Assembly (NCBI GenBank): GCA_041228335.1
Contig: CP166130.1
Location: 1,388,638-1,452,637, forward strand
DNA: 64,000 bases
DNA from: Alphaproteobacteria bacterium LSUCC0684
GTDB taxonomy: Bacteria > Pseudomonadota > Alphaproteobacteria > Puniceispirillales > UBA1172
Reading direction: 5' to 3'
In this document: positions 43,318 through 51,393 of the stretch, piece by piece
Layout of the letters: every line of letters begins with the position of its first letter
Position numbering within the stretch: position 1 is the first letter of the stretch
The notes under the pieces: generated by a model
The model's input: the letters and a program-made list of their open reading frames with translations, nothing else
Database searches by the model: none
What the model was told of the DNA's origin: nothing
Translations under genes and position numbers: made by a program

Positions 43318-43861
43318 TTTTGATCCATCAACCACCCTCATTCTTGTTGCGCTTCAGGACGAGTTGCCCGAAGCCGCCGCGCCGGGGTGGATCATTCGCT
43401 ACACCGGGGTTGGCAAGGTCAATGCCGCCATCCGGGGCTTTCAGGCCATTGTTGAGACAAGACCGGAGGCCGTGATCAATTTCGGCACTGCCGGGACGCT
43501 TATGGACAATCTTTCCGGCATACATGAGGTCAGCCGGTTTTATCAGCGCGATATGGATGTCCGCGGGCTTGGCTTTGCCCTCGGCCAGACACCTTTTGAA
43601 GATGAAGGCCCGATTGATCTCGGCCGCCCCGGGCTCAGCATCGGTACAGGTGACAGTTTTGTTGAACGAACGCCAGAACTCATGACCGATCTTGTCGATA
43701 TGGAAGCCTATGCCCTTGCCCGCCTGAGCATGTCGCTCGGCCTGCCCTTCTGGTGCTTCAAATATATCTCCGATAAAGCCGACGAGGCCGCCGCCACGGA
43801 TTGGAGCGCGTCCCTGCAATTTGGAGCGCAGCTTTTCGCAACCACCGTTCTGGGGAGATGA
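43307..43861 (+). CDS. MTA/SAH nucleosidase-like protein (PNP/UDP family)
   Basis: A 184-residue nucleosidase/phosphorylase-fold protein. Matches are YTGVGKVNAAI near residue 34, NFGTAGT, SIGTGDSFV, and LVDMEAYALARLSM, the segment with the nucleoside-binding Met-Glu and the Asp-like catalytic region of MTA/SAH nucleosidases. It would remove adenine from methylthioadenosine or adenosylhomocysteine. Its start overlaps apt by 11 bases, and Apt uses adenine, so adenine recycling is a sensible joint role. It is shorter than E. coli Mtn (about 232). A mobile-element duplicate is not suggested. ATG 43307 or 43310 are both possible. Confidence 0.75.
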   Translation: MMTSFDPSTTLILVALQDELPEAAAPGWIIRYTGVGKVNAAIRGFQAIVETRPEAVINFGTAGTLMDNLSGIHEVSRFYQRDMDVRGLGFALGQTPFEDEGPIDLGRPGLSIGTGDSFVERTPELMTDLVDMEAYALARLSMSLGLPFWCFKYISDKADEAAATDWSASLQFGAQLFATTVLGR

Positions 43862-43877
43862 TCGTGCCGGGCCAAGG

Positions 43878-43964
43878 TGGTGGGAGCGACGGGACTCGAA
43901 CCCGTACACCATTGAAGATAAACGATTTTAAGTCGTTTGCGTCTACCAATTCCGCCACGCTCCC
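43878..43964 (-). tRNA. tRNA-Leu (UAA)
   Basis: The minus strand folds as a class II tRNA: acceptor arms GGGAGCG and CGCTCCC, then A73, with CCA encoded (43880-43878). The anticodon loop CTTAAAA, within stems AACGA and TCGTT, gives the anticodon UAA. A long variable arm and the TTCGAGTC T-loop sequence are present. Eighty-seven bases with CCA. It lies in the 248-base gap between the nucleosidase-like and rhomboid genes. No att repeats or integrase flank it. Confidence 0.97.
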
Positions 43965-44109
43965 GTGCCAGACCCTGGCTCGCTGCCCCCTCAATATTGA
44001 CGAAACAGCCACCCATTTCACTACAGAGACCCGGCGCTGATTTCAAGTGCAATATCCACTCGATCCGGGCTAAGCTTGATCATCACTGCCGCAAGGGTAC
44101 AATCTCCCC

Positions 44110-44955
44110 ATGTTCTTTCTGCCGCTCTTTGACGACAATCCGACCAGTCGCCCGCCACTGGTCACCTGGATGATCATGGCGCTATGTATTCTGATTTTCC
44201 TCATTCAGGCCACACAGCCTGAACGTGGCCAGTATGAAATCCTGCTGCGATACGCAACCATTCCGGCGATTGTCACCGGGGAGGCTTTTCTGCCTGATGC
44301 GCTGCGGTCCATTCCATCCTGGGCAACCTTGGTGTCCTCTACCTTTCTTCATGGCGGCTGGATGCATCTTGGCGGAAATATGCTCTATCTCTGGATCTTT
44401 GCCGATAATGTCGAAGATCGCATGGGTCCGGTCAGATTTCTTTTGTTCTACCTGATCTGCGGCGTGGCGGCCTCGCTTGCCCATGTGATGGTTGATCCGG
44501 CCTCGACCACGCCTCTTGTCGGGGCATCCGGGGCTATCGCCGGGGTTCTTGCGGCCTATCTGCTGATGTTTCCCCGAGCAAAAGTCCGCGTCATCATGGT
44601 GATCCTGATCTTCATCCGGTGGATTTATATCCCGGCTTTTGTGGTTCTCGGCGTCTGGGTCCTGCTTCAATTCGTGGCGGCGCCGTCTTCACTTGCAGGC
44701 GACGGGGGAGGCACGGCATATTTTGCCCATATAGGCGGGTTTCTGGCCGGGCTTGTCTTGACACCTTTCTTCAAGAAAAAAGGTGTGGTGCTGCTGCCGA
44801 AACAGGACGAACCGCCGCATTGGGATATCTCCCCGGCACCAGCCCGACAGGTCCGGGATGAGTTCAGAAAAAGATACAGTTATCGGCGTCCGGGCCGCTC
44901 GGATATCCCTTCCATCAGCCGCAAGAACTCAAGACGAAAAGGCCCTTGGGGGTAA
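44110..44955 (+). CDS. Rhomboid family intramembrane serine protease
   Basis: A 281-residue polytopic protein with six or more helices. The catalytic pair is Ser140 in VGASGAIAG and His207 in FAHIGGF, and the HxxxN oxyanion element is in HGGWMHLGGNMLYLW (Asn90). After the last helix a hydrophilic tail of about 70 residues, rich in Arg/Pro/Ser, faces the cytoplasm. The protease cleaves membrane substrates near the lipid surface; targets are unknown. It stands alone downstream of the tRNA-Leu gene. Confidence 0.92.
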   Translation: MFFLPLFDDNPTSRPPLVTWMIMALCILIFLIQATQPERGQYEILLRYATIPAIVTGEAFLPDALRSIPSWATLVSSTFLHGGWMHLGGNMLYLWIFADNVEDRMGPVRFLLFYLICGVAASLAHVMVDPASTTPLVGASGAIAGVLAAYLLMFPRAKVRVIMVILIFIRWIYIPAFVVLGVWVLLQFVAAPSSLAGDGGGTAYFAHIGGFLAGLVLTPFFKKKGVVLLPKQDEPPHWDISPAPARQVRDEFRKRYSYRRPGRSDIPSISRKNSRRKGPWG

Positions 44956-44980
44956 TCTTTGATATTTGGCCACCCCCGGC

Positions 44981-45751
44981 TCATGGCGTATTGCCGCCAA
45001 CCACCTTCTCATCGATAAAGCCGGTGCCGCCAAAACTTTCCACCAGTTTCACCAGCGCGGCCGCCGCGGCTTCCACCAGACTCAGATCAAGGCCGGTGAC
45101 AACAAGCGCCGTGCCGTAGGTTCCAGGCTTGAACCAGGGATAGCTGCCCACTGAAATCCCCTCATATTCAGCTTCGATACGGGCCAGACCTTCAGCAAGG
45201 GAGCCTTCGCCGATATCTGTCTGGACCGTCAACCGATGGGCCTTGGTGCCACCGGGAAGCTGATCTCCCATATTCTCCACCATGGCCTGAAGGATTGATG
45301 GCACACCAGGCAGAACATAGACATTGTTGATAATAAACCCGGGCGCAGCCGAAACCGGGTTGTCGATCAGTTCGGCTCCTTCGGGAATATCGGCCATCTT
45401 CTGCCTTGCTGCGTTGTATTCAAGCCCGGTGCCGGTATAGTGATCAATGAGCCGCTGGTCTGCCTCGGGATGGCGGATCACCTTAACCCCGAAGGCTTTG
45501 GCGATAGAGGCGGTGGTGATGTCATCATGGGTCGGCCCGATGCCGCCGGATGTAAAAACGATATCATGGGCCAAGGACAGCGCCTTAACCGTTTCAATGA
45601 TCAGCGCTTCGTCATCTCCGATTACCCGGGCCTGCGAAAGCTTGATGCCGCGTTCATAAAGAACAGAAGCCAGCCAGTTGATGTTTTTATCCGCGGTTCG
45701 ACCGCTCAGAATCTCATCGCCGATGATGATGATGGCTGCAGTTGGTTGCAT
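44981..45751 (-). CDS. CinA-type molybdopterin-binding domain protein
   Basis: A 256-residue protein of the competence/damage-inducible CinA N-terminal type (MoCF fold). Features are IIIIGDEILSGRTADKNINWLA, VFTSGGIGPTHDDITTASIAKAF, and PGFIINNVYVLPGVPSILQAM. The C-terminal nicotinamide-nucleotide amidase domain of full CinA is absent, giving a stand-alone COG1058 form. That form in other bacteria hydrolyses ADP-ribose or similar nucleotides. It is convergent with the rhomboid gene and divergent from sfsA. Confidence 0.88.
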   Translation of the reverse strand: MQPTAAIIIIGDEILSGRTADKNINWLASVLYERGIKLSQARVIGDDEALIIETVKALSLAHDIVFTSGGIGPTHDDITTASIAKAFGVKVIRHPEADQRLIDHYTGTGLEYNAARQKMADIPEGAELIDNPVSAAPGFIINNVYVLPGVPSILQAMVENMGDQLPGGTKAHRLTVQTDIGEGSLAEGLARIEAEYEGISVGSYPWFKPGTYGTALVVTGLDLSLVEAAAAALVKLVESFGGTGFIDEKVVGGNTP

Positions 45752-45838
45752 GAAAAACCTTTTGAAGACATTGATAGGTCCTATGTCTATATAGATAATT
45801 CATGCGAATAACCAGCCCCTGCCCTGCAAGAGGTTTAC

Positions 45839-46576
45839 ATGCTTCTCCCGCAATTGACAAAAGGGATTCTCATCAGACGCTACAAGAGATTTCTCGCAGA
45901 TGTGGATTTCAACGGTGAGGTGGAAACCGTGCATTGCCCTAATCCCGGGGCGATGACCGGACTCAAGGACCCAGGGATGAATGTCTGGTGTTCGACGTCG
46001 GATAACCCTGCCCGCAAGCTCAAGAAAACGCTTGAATTGATTGAAGCTGACGGCGTTATGGTCGGGATCAACACCAACCAGCCCAACAAGCTTGCACTCG
46101 AAGCTCTTGAAGCGGGGATTATCCCGGCCTTCAGGACGTTTTCAGCCATCAGCCCCGAATTCACCTATACAAAGGGCACACGTTTTGATTTTCGCCTGCA
46201 GAATCCGGAAACGGGTGAGGCGCTCTATCTCGAAGTCAAGAATGTCCATCTTGCCCGGCCGGACGGTCCAAATCCAGGGGCAGTCGAATTTCCCGATTCC
46301 GTCACCAGCCGCGGGGCAAAGCACCTACGTATTCTGGCGGAGATAGCCCGCAAAGGGAAGAAAGCCGCCATGCTCTATGTGATCCAGCGCGGCGATGGCG
46401 ACAGGTTTACCCTTGCGGACGATATTGATCCGGTTTATGCAGAAGCCTTCATGGAGGCCCGCGCCGCTGGGGTTCACATGGAAGCCTGGCGTTGTATGGT
46501 CAGCCCTGACGCCATAAAGATTACCGAAGCGATGCCGATGGACATCGCCTCGCTGCAACACAAACGAGACGCATGA
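45839..46576 (+). CDS. sfsA: SfsA, sugar fermentation stimulation protein homologue
   Basis: A 245-residue protein of the SfsA family, which binds DNA or RNA in E. coli and carries a nuclease-like fold. Matches are GILIRRYKRFLADV at the N terminus, HCPNPGAMTGL, YTKGTRFDFRLQN, and FPDSVTSRGAKHLRIL with the VKNVHLARPDG strand. Length is standard. The stop overlaps the start of map by four bases (ATGA), as part of a short operon. Its DNA-binding function in Alphaproteobacteria is untested. Confidence 0.92.
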   Translation: MLLPQLTKGILIRRYKRFLADVDFNGEVETVHCPNPGAMTGLKDPGMNVWCSTSDNPARKLKKTLELIEADGVMVGINTNQPNKLALEALEAGIIPAFRTFSAISPEFTYTKGTRFDFRLQNPETGEALYLEVKNVHLARPDGPNPGAVEFPDSVTSRGAKHLRILAEIARKGKKAAMLYVIQRGDGDRFTLADDIDPVYAEAFMEARAAGVHMEAWRCMVSPDAIKITEAMPMDIASLQHKRDA

Positions 46577-47370
46577 TGCGAGTTGAACCAGTCATACGAC
46601 ATGATGAGAGCGGATTTATCGGCATGCGAAACGCCGGCAGACTGGCGGCGGAAACCCTCGATTACATTACCCCTTTTGTTCAGGCTGGGGTAACAACACT
46701 TGAATTGAATGATCTCTGCCATCGCTTTATCGAAGACCATGACGCTGTTCCTGCCCCGTTGAATTACAAAGGGTTTCCCAAGGCGACCTGCATTTCGGTC
46801 AATCATGTTGTATGCCACGGCATCCCTTCGGAAAAGGTGCTGCATGATGGCGATATCCTCAACATCGATGTGACGGTCATCCTCGATGGCTGGTATGGTG
46901 ATACCAGCCGCATGTACTGGGTTGGCACGCCCTCGGTCAAGGCAAGACGGCTGACCGAGGTCACCTACGAATCCATGATGCGGGGGATACGCGCGGTCAA
47001 ACCAGGCAATACGCTTGGTGATATCGGCCACGCTATTCAGCAATTCGCCGAAGCGGCACGATTTTCAGTGGTACGGGATTTTACCGGCCACGGCCTAGGC
47101 CGCACCTTCCATGCCTCCCCCACGGTGCTGCATTACGGTGAACCCGGTGAAGGCATGGTTCTCGAAGAAGGGATGATCTTCACCATTGAACCGATGATCA
47201 ATACCGGCACCTGGCAGGTCAAACTACTCGCCGACGGCTGGACTGCAGTCACGCGGGACCGCGGCCTTTCCGCCCAGTTTGAGCATTCGGTTGGCGTGAC
47301 TTCGGATGGCGTGGAAATATTCACGCTTTCCCCTGGAGGCCTGACAAAACCTCCCTATTCCGGTAATTGA
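46573..47370 (+). CDS. map: Methionine aminopeptidase, type I
   Basis: Removes the initiator methionine from nascent proteins. The 265-residue protein has the five metal ligands of the family: Asp in LNIDVTVILDGWYGDTS (two aspartates), His in FTGHGLGRTFH, Glu in FTIEPM, and Glu in SAQFEHSVGVT. The substrate His is in VCHGIP. It overlaps sfsA at its start, and ATG 46576 is an alternative start by one codon. A stem-loop after the stop may end the transcript. Confidence 0.95.
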   Translation: MMRVEPVIRHDESGFIGMRNAGRLAAETLDYITPFVQAGVTTLELNDLCHRFIEDHDAVPAPLNYKGFPKATCISVNHVVCHGIPSEKVLHDGDILNIDVTVILDGWYGDTSRMYWVGTPSVKARRLTEVTYESMMRGIRAVKPGNTLGDIGHAIQQFAEAARFSVVRDFTGHGLGRTFHASPTVLHYGEPGEGMVLEEGMIFTIEPMINTGTWQVKLLADGWTAVTRDRGLSAQFEHSVGVTSDGVEIFTLSPGGLTKPPYSGN

Positions 47371-47373
47371 TCT

Positions 47374-47391
47374 GGCCGGATTCTTCCGGCC
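47374..47391 (+). terminator. Candidate stem-loop after map
   Basis: GGCCGGA, loop TTCT and TCCGGCC form a 7-bp perfect stem just after the map stop, followed by GTAGCCCCTTTCG. The T-rich tail is short and interrupted, so factor-independent termination is only possible. Confidence 0.35.
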
Positions 47392-47518
47392 GTAGCCCCT
47401 TTCGATTTCAGGCGATGGGAAAAGCCCGTTGCCAGCAACCTGCTCTTTGCCTAAAGTTAGGCAATCAGTTCTGGCCCTGTCCTTGTTCCGGCCCTTGTCT
47501 TCATCAACAGCAGAAGAG

Positions 47519-48223
47519 ATGACGGAAATGCAGGGATCAGCAGACACCGGAGCAGACCTGCATAAAGGTCACCGCGAGCGGTTACGCAAGAAGGTCATGA
47601 AGGGTGGCACGTCCAGCCTCTATGACTATCAAGTCATTGAAATGCTGTTGCATTACTGCATCCCGCGAAAAGACACCAAATCTCTGGCCAAGACATTGCT
47701 GGCACAGCACAAGACCGTTCAGCATCTCATTTATGCAGAACAGGAAGGCCTGCTTGAAATTCCGGGTATTGGCGAGAATGTCGTCGTTTTCTTCAAACTG
47801 CTGCAACGGCTGACCAGGGACATGCTGCATGAAGCGCTGATCGACAGCAACGTTTTGTCATCATGGCAGATGGTGGTGCAGTATTGCCGCAATGAAATCG
47901 GCTTTGATCGTGAGGAAAAGATAGCGGTTTTGTATCTCGATTCCCGCAACCGGTTGATCTGCTCGGATATTCTTGCCGCAGGAACAGTCAACCGGGTGAA
48001 TGTGTATACCCGTGAAGTCGTGCGGGAGGCAGTGCTGAGGAAAGCCGTATCTATTATCCTTGTTCACAATCATCCTTCCGGTGACACAACCCCGTCCAAA
48101 CAGGATATTGAAATGACGCGGACGATCAGGGATGCCTTGAGGAATGTGGATATCCTTCTCCATGATCATTTGATCATCAGCCCGAACAGCTGTTCGAGTT
48201 TCAAAACCATGGGACTTTTATGA
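47519..48223 (+). CDS. radC: RadC family protein (JAMM/MPN domain)
   Basis: A 234-residue protein with an N-terminal helix-hairpin-helix-like part (YDYQVIEMLLHYCIPRKD and LLEIPGIGENVV) and a C-terminal JAMM metal motif, HNHPSGDTTPSKQD, with the upstream glutamate in TREVVREAVL. The family is widespread and of uncertain function; the name comes from early recombination studies since reassigned. The start is taken as ATG 47519, which has a weak ribosome-binding site. It is followed by purB after 70 bases. Confidence 0.9.
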   Translation: MTEMQGSADTGADLHKGHRERLRKKVMKGGTSSLYDYQVIEMLLHYCIPRKDTKSLAKTLLAQHKTVQHLIYAEQEGLLEIPGIGENVVVFFKLLQRLTRDMLHEALIDSNVLSSWQMVVQYCRNEIGFDREEKIAVLYLDSRNRLICSDILAAGTVNRVNVYTREVVREAVLRKAVSIILVHNHPSGDTTPSKQDIEMTRTIRDALRNVDILLHDHLIISPNSCSSFKTMGLL

Positions 48224-48293
48224 CAATGAGTGGAAAAACCCTGTCTGAGATGTTATGGAACAGATGCAAACCCAACATCAGATGGAATGAATA

Positions 48294-49589
48294 ATGATCC
48301 CACGCTACTCCCGACAACAGATGCAGCAGATATGGTCCGATGAAAGCCGTTTCCGGATCTGGCTTGAAATTGAAGTCCATGCCTGTGATGCCCAGGCCAG
48401 GCTTGGCGTCATCCCGGAAGAGGCCGCGGCGATCATCCGCGAGAAGGCGAATTTCGACATCGAGGAAATTGACCGGATTGAGCGTGAAACCAAGCATGAT
48501 GTCATAGCCTTTCTGACAAGCGTCGCCGGATTTGTCGGCCCGGAAGCTCGTTTCATCCATCAGGGAATGACCTCATCGGACGTGCTCGACACTACCCTTG
48601 CCGTTCAGCTCAGCCGCGCAACCAATCTGCTCATTGATGGTATTGACCTCTTGCTCGATGCGCTCAAGACCAGGGCCGAAGAACATAAATACACCCCGAC
48701 CATCGGCCGCAGCCACGGGATACACGCCGAACCCGTCAGTTTCGGGCTGAAACTTGCCGGATTCCATGCCGAATTTGCCCGTGCCAAGAAGCGGCTCATC
48801 GCGGCAAGGGAAGAAATCGCCACCTGCAAGATCTCCGGCGCCGTCGGGACATACGCCCATATTGATCCGCTGGTTGAAAGTCATGTTGCCGAACGCATGG
48901 GGCTGATACCCGAAACACATTCCACCCAGGTCATCCCCCGCGACCGGCATGCCATGTATTTTTCCACCCTCGGCGTGGTGGCCTCCTCAATCGAACGGCT
49001 GGCGGTGGAGATACGTCACCTGCAGCGGACCGAAGTCCGCGAGGCCGAGGAATTTTTCTCCCCGGGGCAGAAAGGCTCATCGGCCATGCCGCACAAGCGC
49101 AATCCGGTGCTGACCGAAAACCTCACCGGCCTTGCCAGAGTTGTGCGGGCAGCCGTTACCCCGGCGCTGGAAAACGTCGCCCTCTGGCATGAGCGTGATA
49201 TCTCTCATTCGTCGGTTGAAAGAGTGTTTGCGCCTGATGCCACCATTGCCCTCGACTTCGCCATTCATCGGCTGGCTTCGGTCATCAAGAATCTGGTGGT
49301 CTATCCCGAAGCGATGCAGAGCAATCTCGATGCACTTGGCGGGCTTGTGCATTCCCAGCAGGTGTTGCTGGCGCTGACCCAAAAAGGTGTCAGCCGCGAG
49401 GACGCATATAAACTGGTGCAGGTCAACGCCATGGATACATGGCATAATGGCGGCTCATACCTTGATCGCCTTAAGGCTGATCCGGGCATCCGGGCCGCCT
49501 TGAGCGAAGATGACCTCGATGCCCTCTTTGATCTTGAGCAGCATTTTGCCCGTATCGACATGATTTTTGAGCGTGTTTTTGCTCAATAA
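48294..49589 (+). CDS. purB: Adenylosuccinate lyase
   Basis: PurB splits SAICAR and adenylosuccinate, serving both purine synthesis and AMP formation. The 431-residue protein has the fumarase-superfamily signature GSSAMPHKRNP at about 263-273, GRSHGIHAEP with the catalytic His, and TSSDVLDT for substrate binding. The length is typical of the short PurB group. It opens a purine gene run followed by purC, purS, purQ and purL, although a 94-base gap with a probable promoter lies before purC. Confidence 0.96.
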   Translation: MIPRYSRQQMQQIWSDESRFRIWLEIEVHACDAQARLGVIPEEAAAIIREKANFDIEEIDRIERETKHDVIAFLTSVAGFVGPEARFIHQGMTSSDVLDTTLAVQLSRATNLLIDGIDLLLDALKTRAEEHKYTPTIGRSHGIHAEPVSFGLKLAGFHAEFARAKKRLIAAREEIATCKISGAVGTYAHIDPLVESHVAERMGLIPETHSTQVIPRDRHAMYFSTLGVVASSIERLAVEIRHLQRTEVREAEEFFSPGQKGSSAMPHKRNPVLTENLTGLARVVRAAVTPALENVALWHERDISHSSVERVFAPDATIALDFAIHRLASVIKNLVVYPEAMQSNLDALGGLVHSQQVLLALTQKGVSREDAYKLVQVNAMDTWHNGGSYLDRLKADPGIRAALSEDDLDALFDLEQHFARIDMIFERVFAQ

Positions 49590-49605
49590 GCCCTGCTTAT
49601 CAGCG

Positions 49606-49634
49606 TTTACAGTCAGGTAAAAGAGTTCTATATA
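49606..49634 (+). promoter_or_regulatory. Probable sigma-70-type promoter for purC-purS-purQ-purL
   Basis: TTTACA at 49606-49611 (5 of 6 to TTGACA), 17 bases, then TATATA at 49629-49634 (4 of 6 to TATAAT), 50 bases upstream of the purC ATG. It sits in an AT-rich gap after purB. A start within the transcribed leader would leave about 40 bases of 5' UTR. A promoter match alone is weak evidence in an alphaproteobacterium. Confidence 0.4.
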
Positions 49635-49683
49635 TTGCATGTAGAATCTTTCTATTCACCATATCTCTGTCTGACCAGGTCCA

Positions 49684-50439
49684 ATGGCGCAGCGCGAACA
49701 ACTTTATGACGGCAAGGCCAAGACACTCTTCTCCGGGCCTGAGCCGGGCACATTGATCCAGTATTTCAAGGATGACGCAACCGCGTTCAACGCCGTCAAG
49801 CATGACGTGATTGCCGGCAAGGGCGTGCTGAACAATATCATCTCGGAATTTATCATGGGCAAGGTTGGGGCGGCCGGGGTTCCCACCCATTTCATCCGCC
49901 GGGTCAATCGTCGTGAGCAGCTTGTTCGCGAGGTATCGATTATTCCGATTGAAGTCGTTGTGCGGAATATTGCGGCGGGATCACTCGTCAAAAGACTGGG
50001 CGGGGAAAATATCAGGATCAAGGATGGCGACGCGCTTCCTGCCCCCCTGATCGAATTCTATTTAAAGGAAGATGCCCTTAATGATCCGATTTTAAGCCGT
50101 GAGCATATCCTTGCCTTCGGGATCGCTTCATCGCAGGAGCTTGAGATCATCACGGGCCTGACCGCCAAGGTAAATACCATCCTTGGTGAGATTTTTCGTG
50201 ATATCGGTATCCGCCTGATTGATTTCAAGCTTGAATTCGGCCGTCTCGGGGAAGATGGATCGATCTTGCTGGCTGATGAAATCAGCCCCGACAACTGCCG
50301 CCTGTGGGATATGGAAACCGGGGAGAAGAAAGATAAGGACCGCTTTCGCCAGGATCTGGGTGGCCTCATTGAAGCCTATCAGGACATCGCGGCGCGCTTT
50401 GGCCTTGATCTCTCGCCGCTAGAAGAAAAAGAGGACTGA
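49684..50439 (+). CDS. purC: SAICAR synthase
   Basis: PurC joins CAIR with aspartate using ATP in purine synthesis. The 251-residue protein has the N-terminal [33 protein letters not shown], and LIDFKLEFG with the acidic [12 protein letters not shown] motif. Length is typical. It starts a tight run: purS follows after three bases. The ATG at 49684 is 94 bases after purB. Confidence 0.96.
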   Translation: MAQREQLYDGKAKTLFSGPEPGTLIQYFKDDATAFNAVKHDVIAGKGVLNNIISEFIMGKVGAAGVPTHFIRRVNRREQLVREVSIIPIEVVVRNIAAGSLVKRLGGENIRIKDGDALPAPLIEFYLKEDALNDPILSREHILAFGIASSQELEIITGLTAKVNTILGEIFRDIGIRLIDFKLEFGRLGEDGSILLADEISPDNCRLWDMETGEKKDKDRFRQDLGGLIEAYQDIAARFGLDLSPLEEKED

Positions 50440-50442
50440 CAC

Positions 50443-50706
50443 ATGCTGGTTACCGTTACCATCACGCTCAAGCCCGGGGTGCTTGACCCGGAAGGCCGGG
50501 CCATTGAAAGCTCACTTGCCAATCTCGGTTATCAGGATGTTCGCGGCGTCAGCACCGGCAAGCAGATTGTGCTTGATCTGGATGAAGAGGATGAAGCCCG
50601 CGCCCGACAGAAAACCGCCAAGATGTGTGAAACCCTCCTCGTCAACACCGTGATCGAGGATTACGAGATCACCTGCCATATCGAGGCTGATGAGGATATC
50701 GGCTGA
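50443..50706 (+). CDS. purS: Phosphoribosylformylglycinamidine synthase subunit PurS
   Basis: PurS is the small partner that lets PurQ and PurL form the FGAM synthase complex, which uses glutamine to convert FGAR to FGAM. The 87-residue protein has VTVTITLKPGVLDPEG, GYQDVRGVSTGKQIVLDLDE and a C-terminal LLVNTVIEDYEI, matching the family. It is placed between purC and purQ with three-base gaps, consistent with a single transcript. The window's PurL is the short bacterial form that needs PurS. Confidence 0.93.
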   Translation: MLVTVTITLKPGVLDPEGRAIESSLANLGYQDVRGVSTGKQIVLDLDEEDEARARQKTAKMCETLLVNTVIEDYEITCHIEADEDIG

Positions 50707-50709
50707 CCC

Positions 50710-51393
50710 ATGGATATTGTCGTCATCACGTTTCCGGGATCGAATTGCGACCGCGATATCATTACCGCCGCCGCCAGCATCACCGGGCATCAGCCACGGG
50801 TAATCTGGCATAAGGACAGTGAGATCGGCAAACCTGATCTGGTTCTGGTTCCGGGCGGGTTTTCCTTTGGCGACTACCTGAGATGCGGGGCGATTGCGGC
50901 CCGCTCGGCGGCGATGGAAAGCGTCTATGAACATGCGCTGAGGGGCGGTATGGTGATGGGTATCTGCAATGGATTCCAGATACTGATTGAAACAGGTCTG
51001 CTTCCGGGGGCATTGATCCGGAACAAGGGGCTGAAATTTGTCTGCCGTGATACGGTGCTGCGCGTTCACCAGTCCGACAAGCCGATCATGGGTGAGTTGA
51101 AAGACGGGGCTGAACTCGTCATTCCCGTGGCCCATAACGAAGGCCAGTTCTTCGCCGATGAGGAGACCTTGCGCCGGATTGAAGATAACGGCCAGATCGC
51201 CTTTACCTACGCACCTGCCGGAAGCAAGGGGGATTACAACCCAAATGGCTCAGCCCTTGATATCGCCGGCATCACGTCAGAAAACGGCAAGGTGCTCGGG
51301 CTTATGCCTCACCCGGAGCGTCGGATGAGTGCCGAAGTTGGCGGCGCCGATGGCCGGACCATGCTGACCAGAATTTTTGAGGCCTGCCAGTGA
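50710..51393 (+). CDS. purQ: FGAM synthase glutaminase subunit PurQ
   Basis: PurQ hydrolyses glutamine and passes ammonia to PurL. The 227-residue protein is a class I amidotransferase with the nucleophile Cys in MGICNGFQ, the His-Glu pair in MPHPERR, and GSNCDRDI at the start. [16 protein letters not shown] is the expected ligand segment. Its last four bases overlap purL, so the two are co-translated. Confidence 0.96.
   Translation: MDIVVITFPGSNCDRDIITAAASITGHQPRVIWHKDSEIGKPDLVLVPGGFSFGDYLRCGAIAARSAAMESVYEHALRGGMVMGICNGFQILIETGLLPGALIRNKGLKFVCRDTVLRVHQSDKPIMGELKDGAELVIPVAHNEGQFFADEETLRRIEDNGQIAFTYAPAGSKGDYNPNGSALDIAGITSENGKVLGLMPHPERRMSAEVGGADGRTMLTRIFEACQ

Noticed and set aside
43878-43964. 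tRNA-Leu as an integration site
   Set aside because: No integrase, no repeat of the tRNA 3' end nearby and no composition shift next to it.
47374-47391. Strong terminator after map
   Set aside because: The stem is good, but the T-rich tail is broken, so only a weak candidate is listed.
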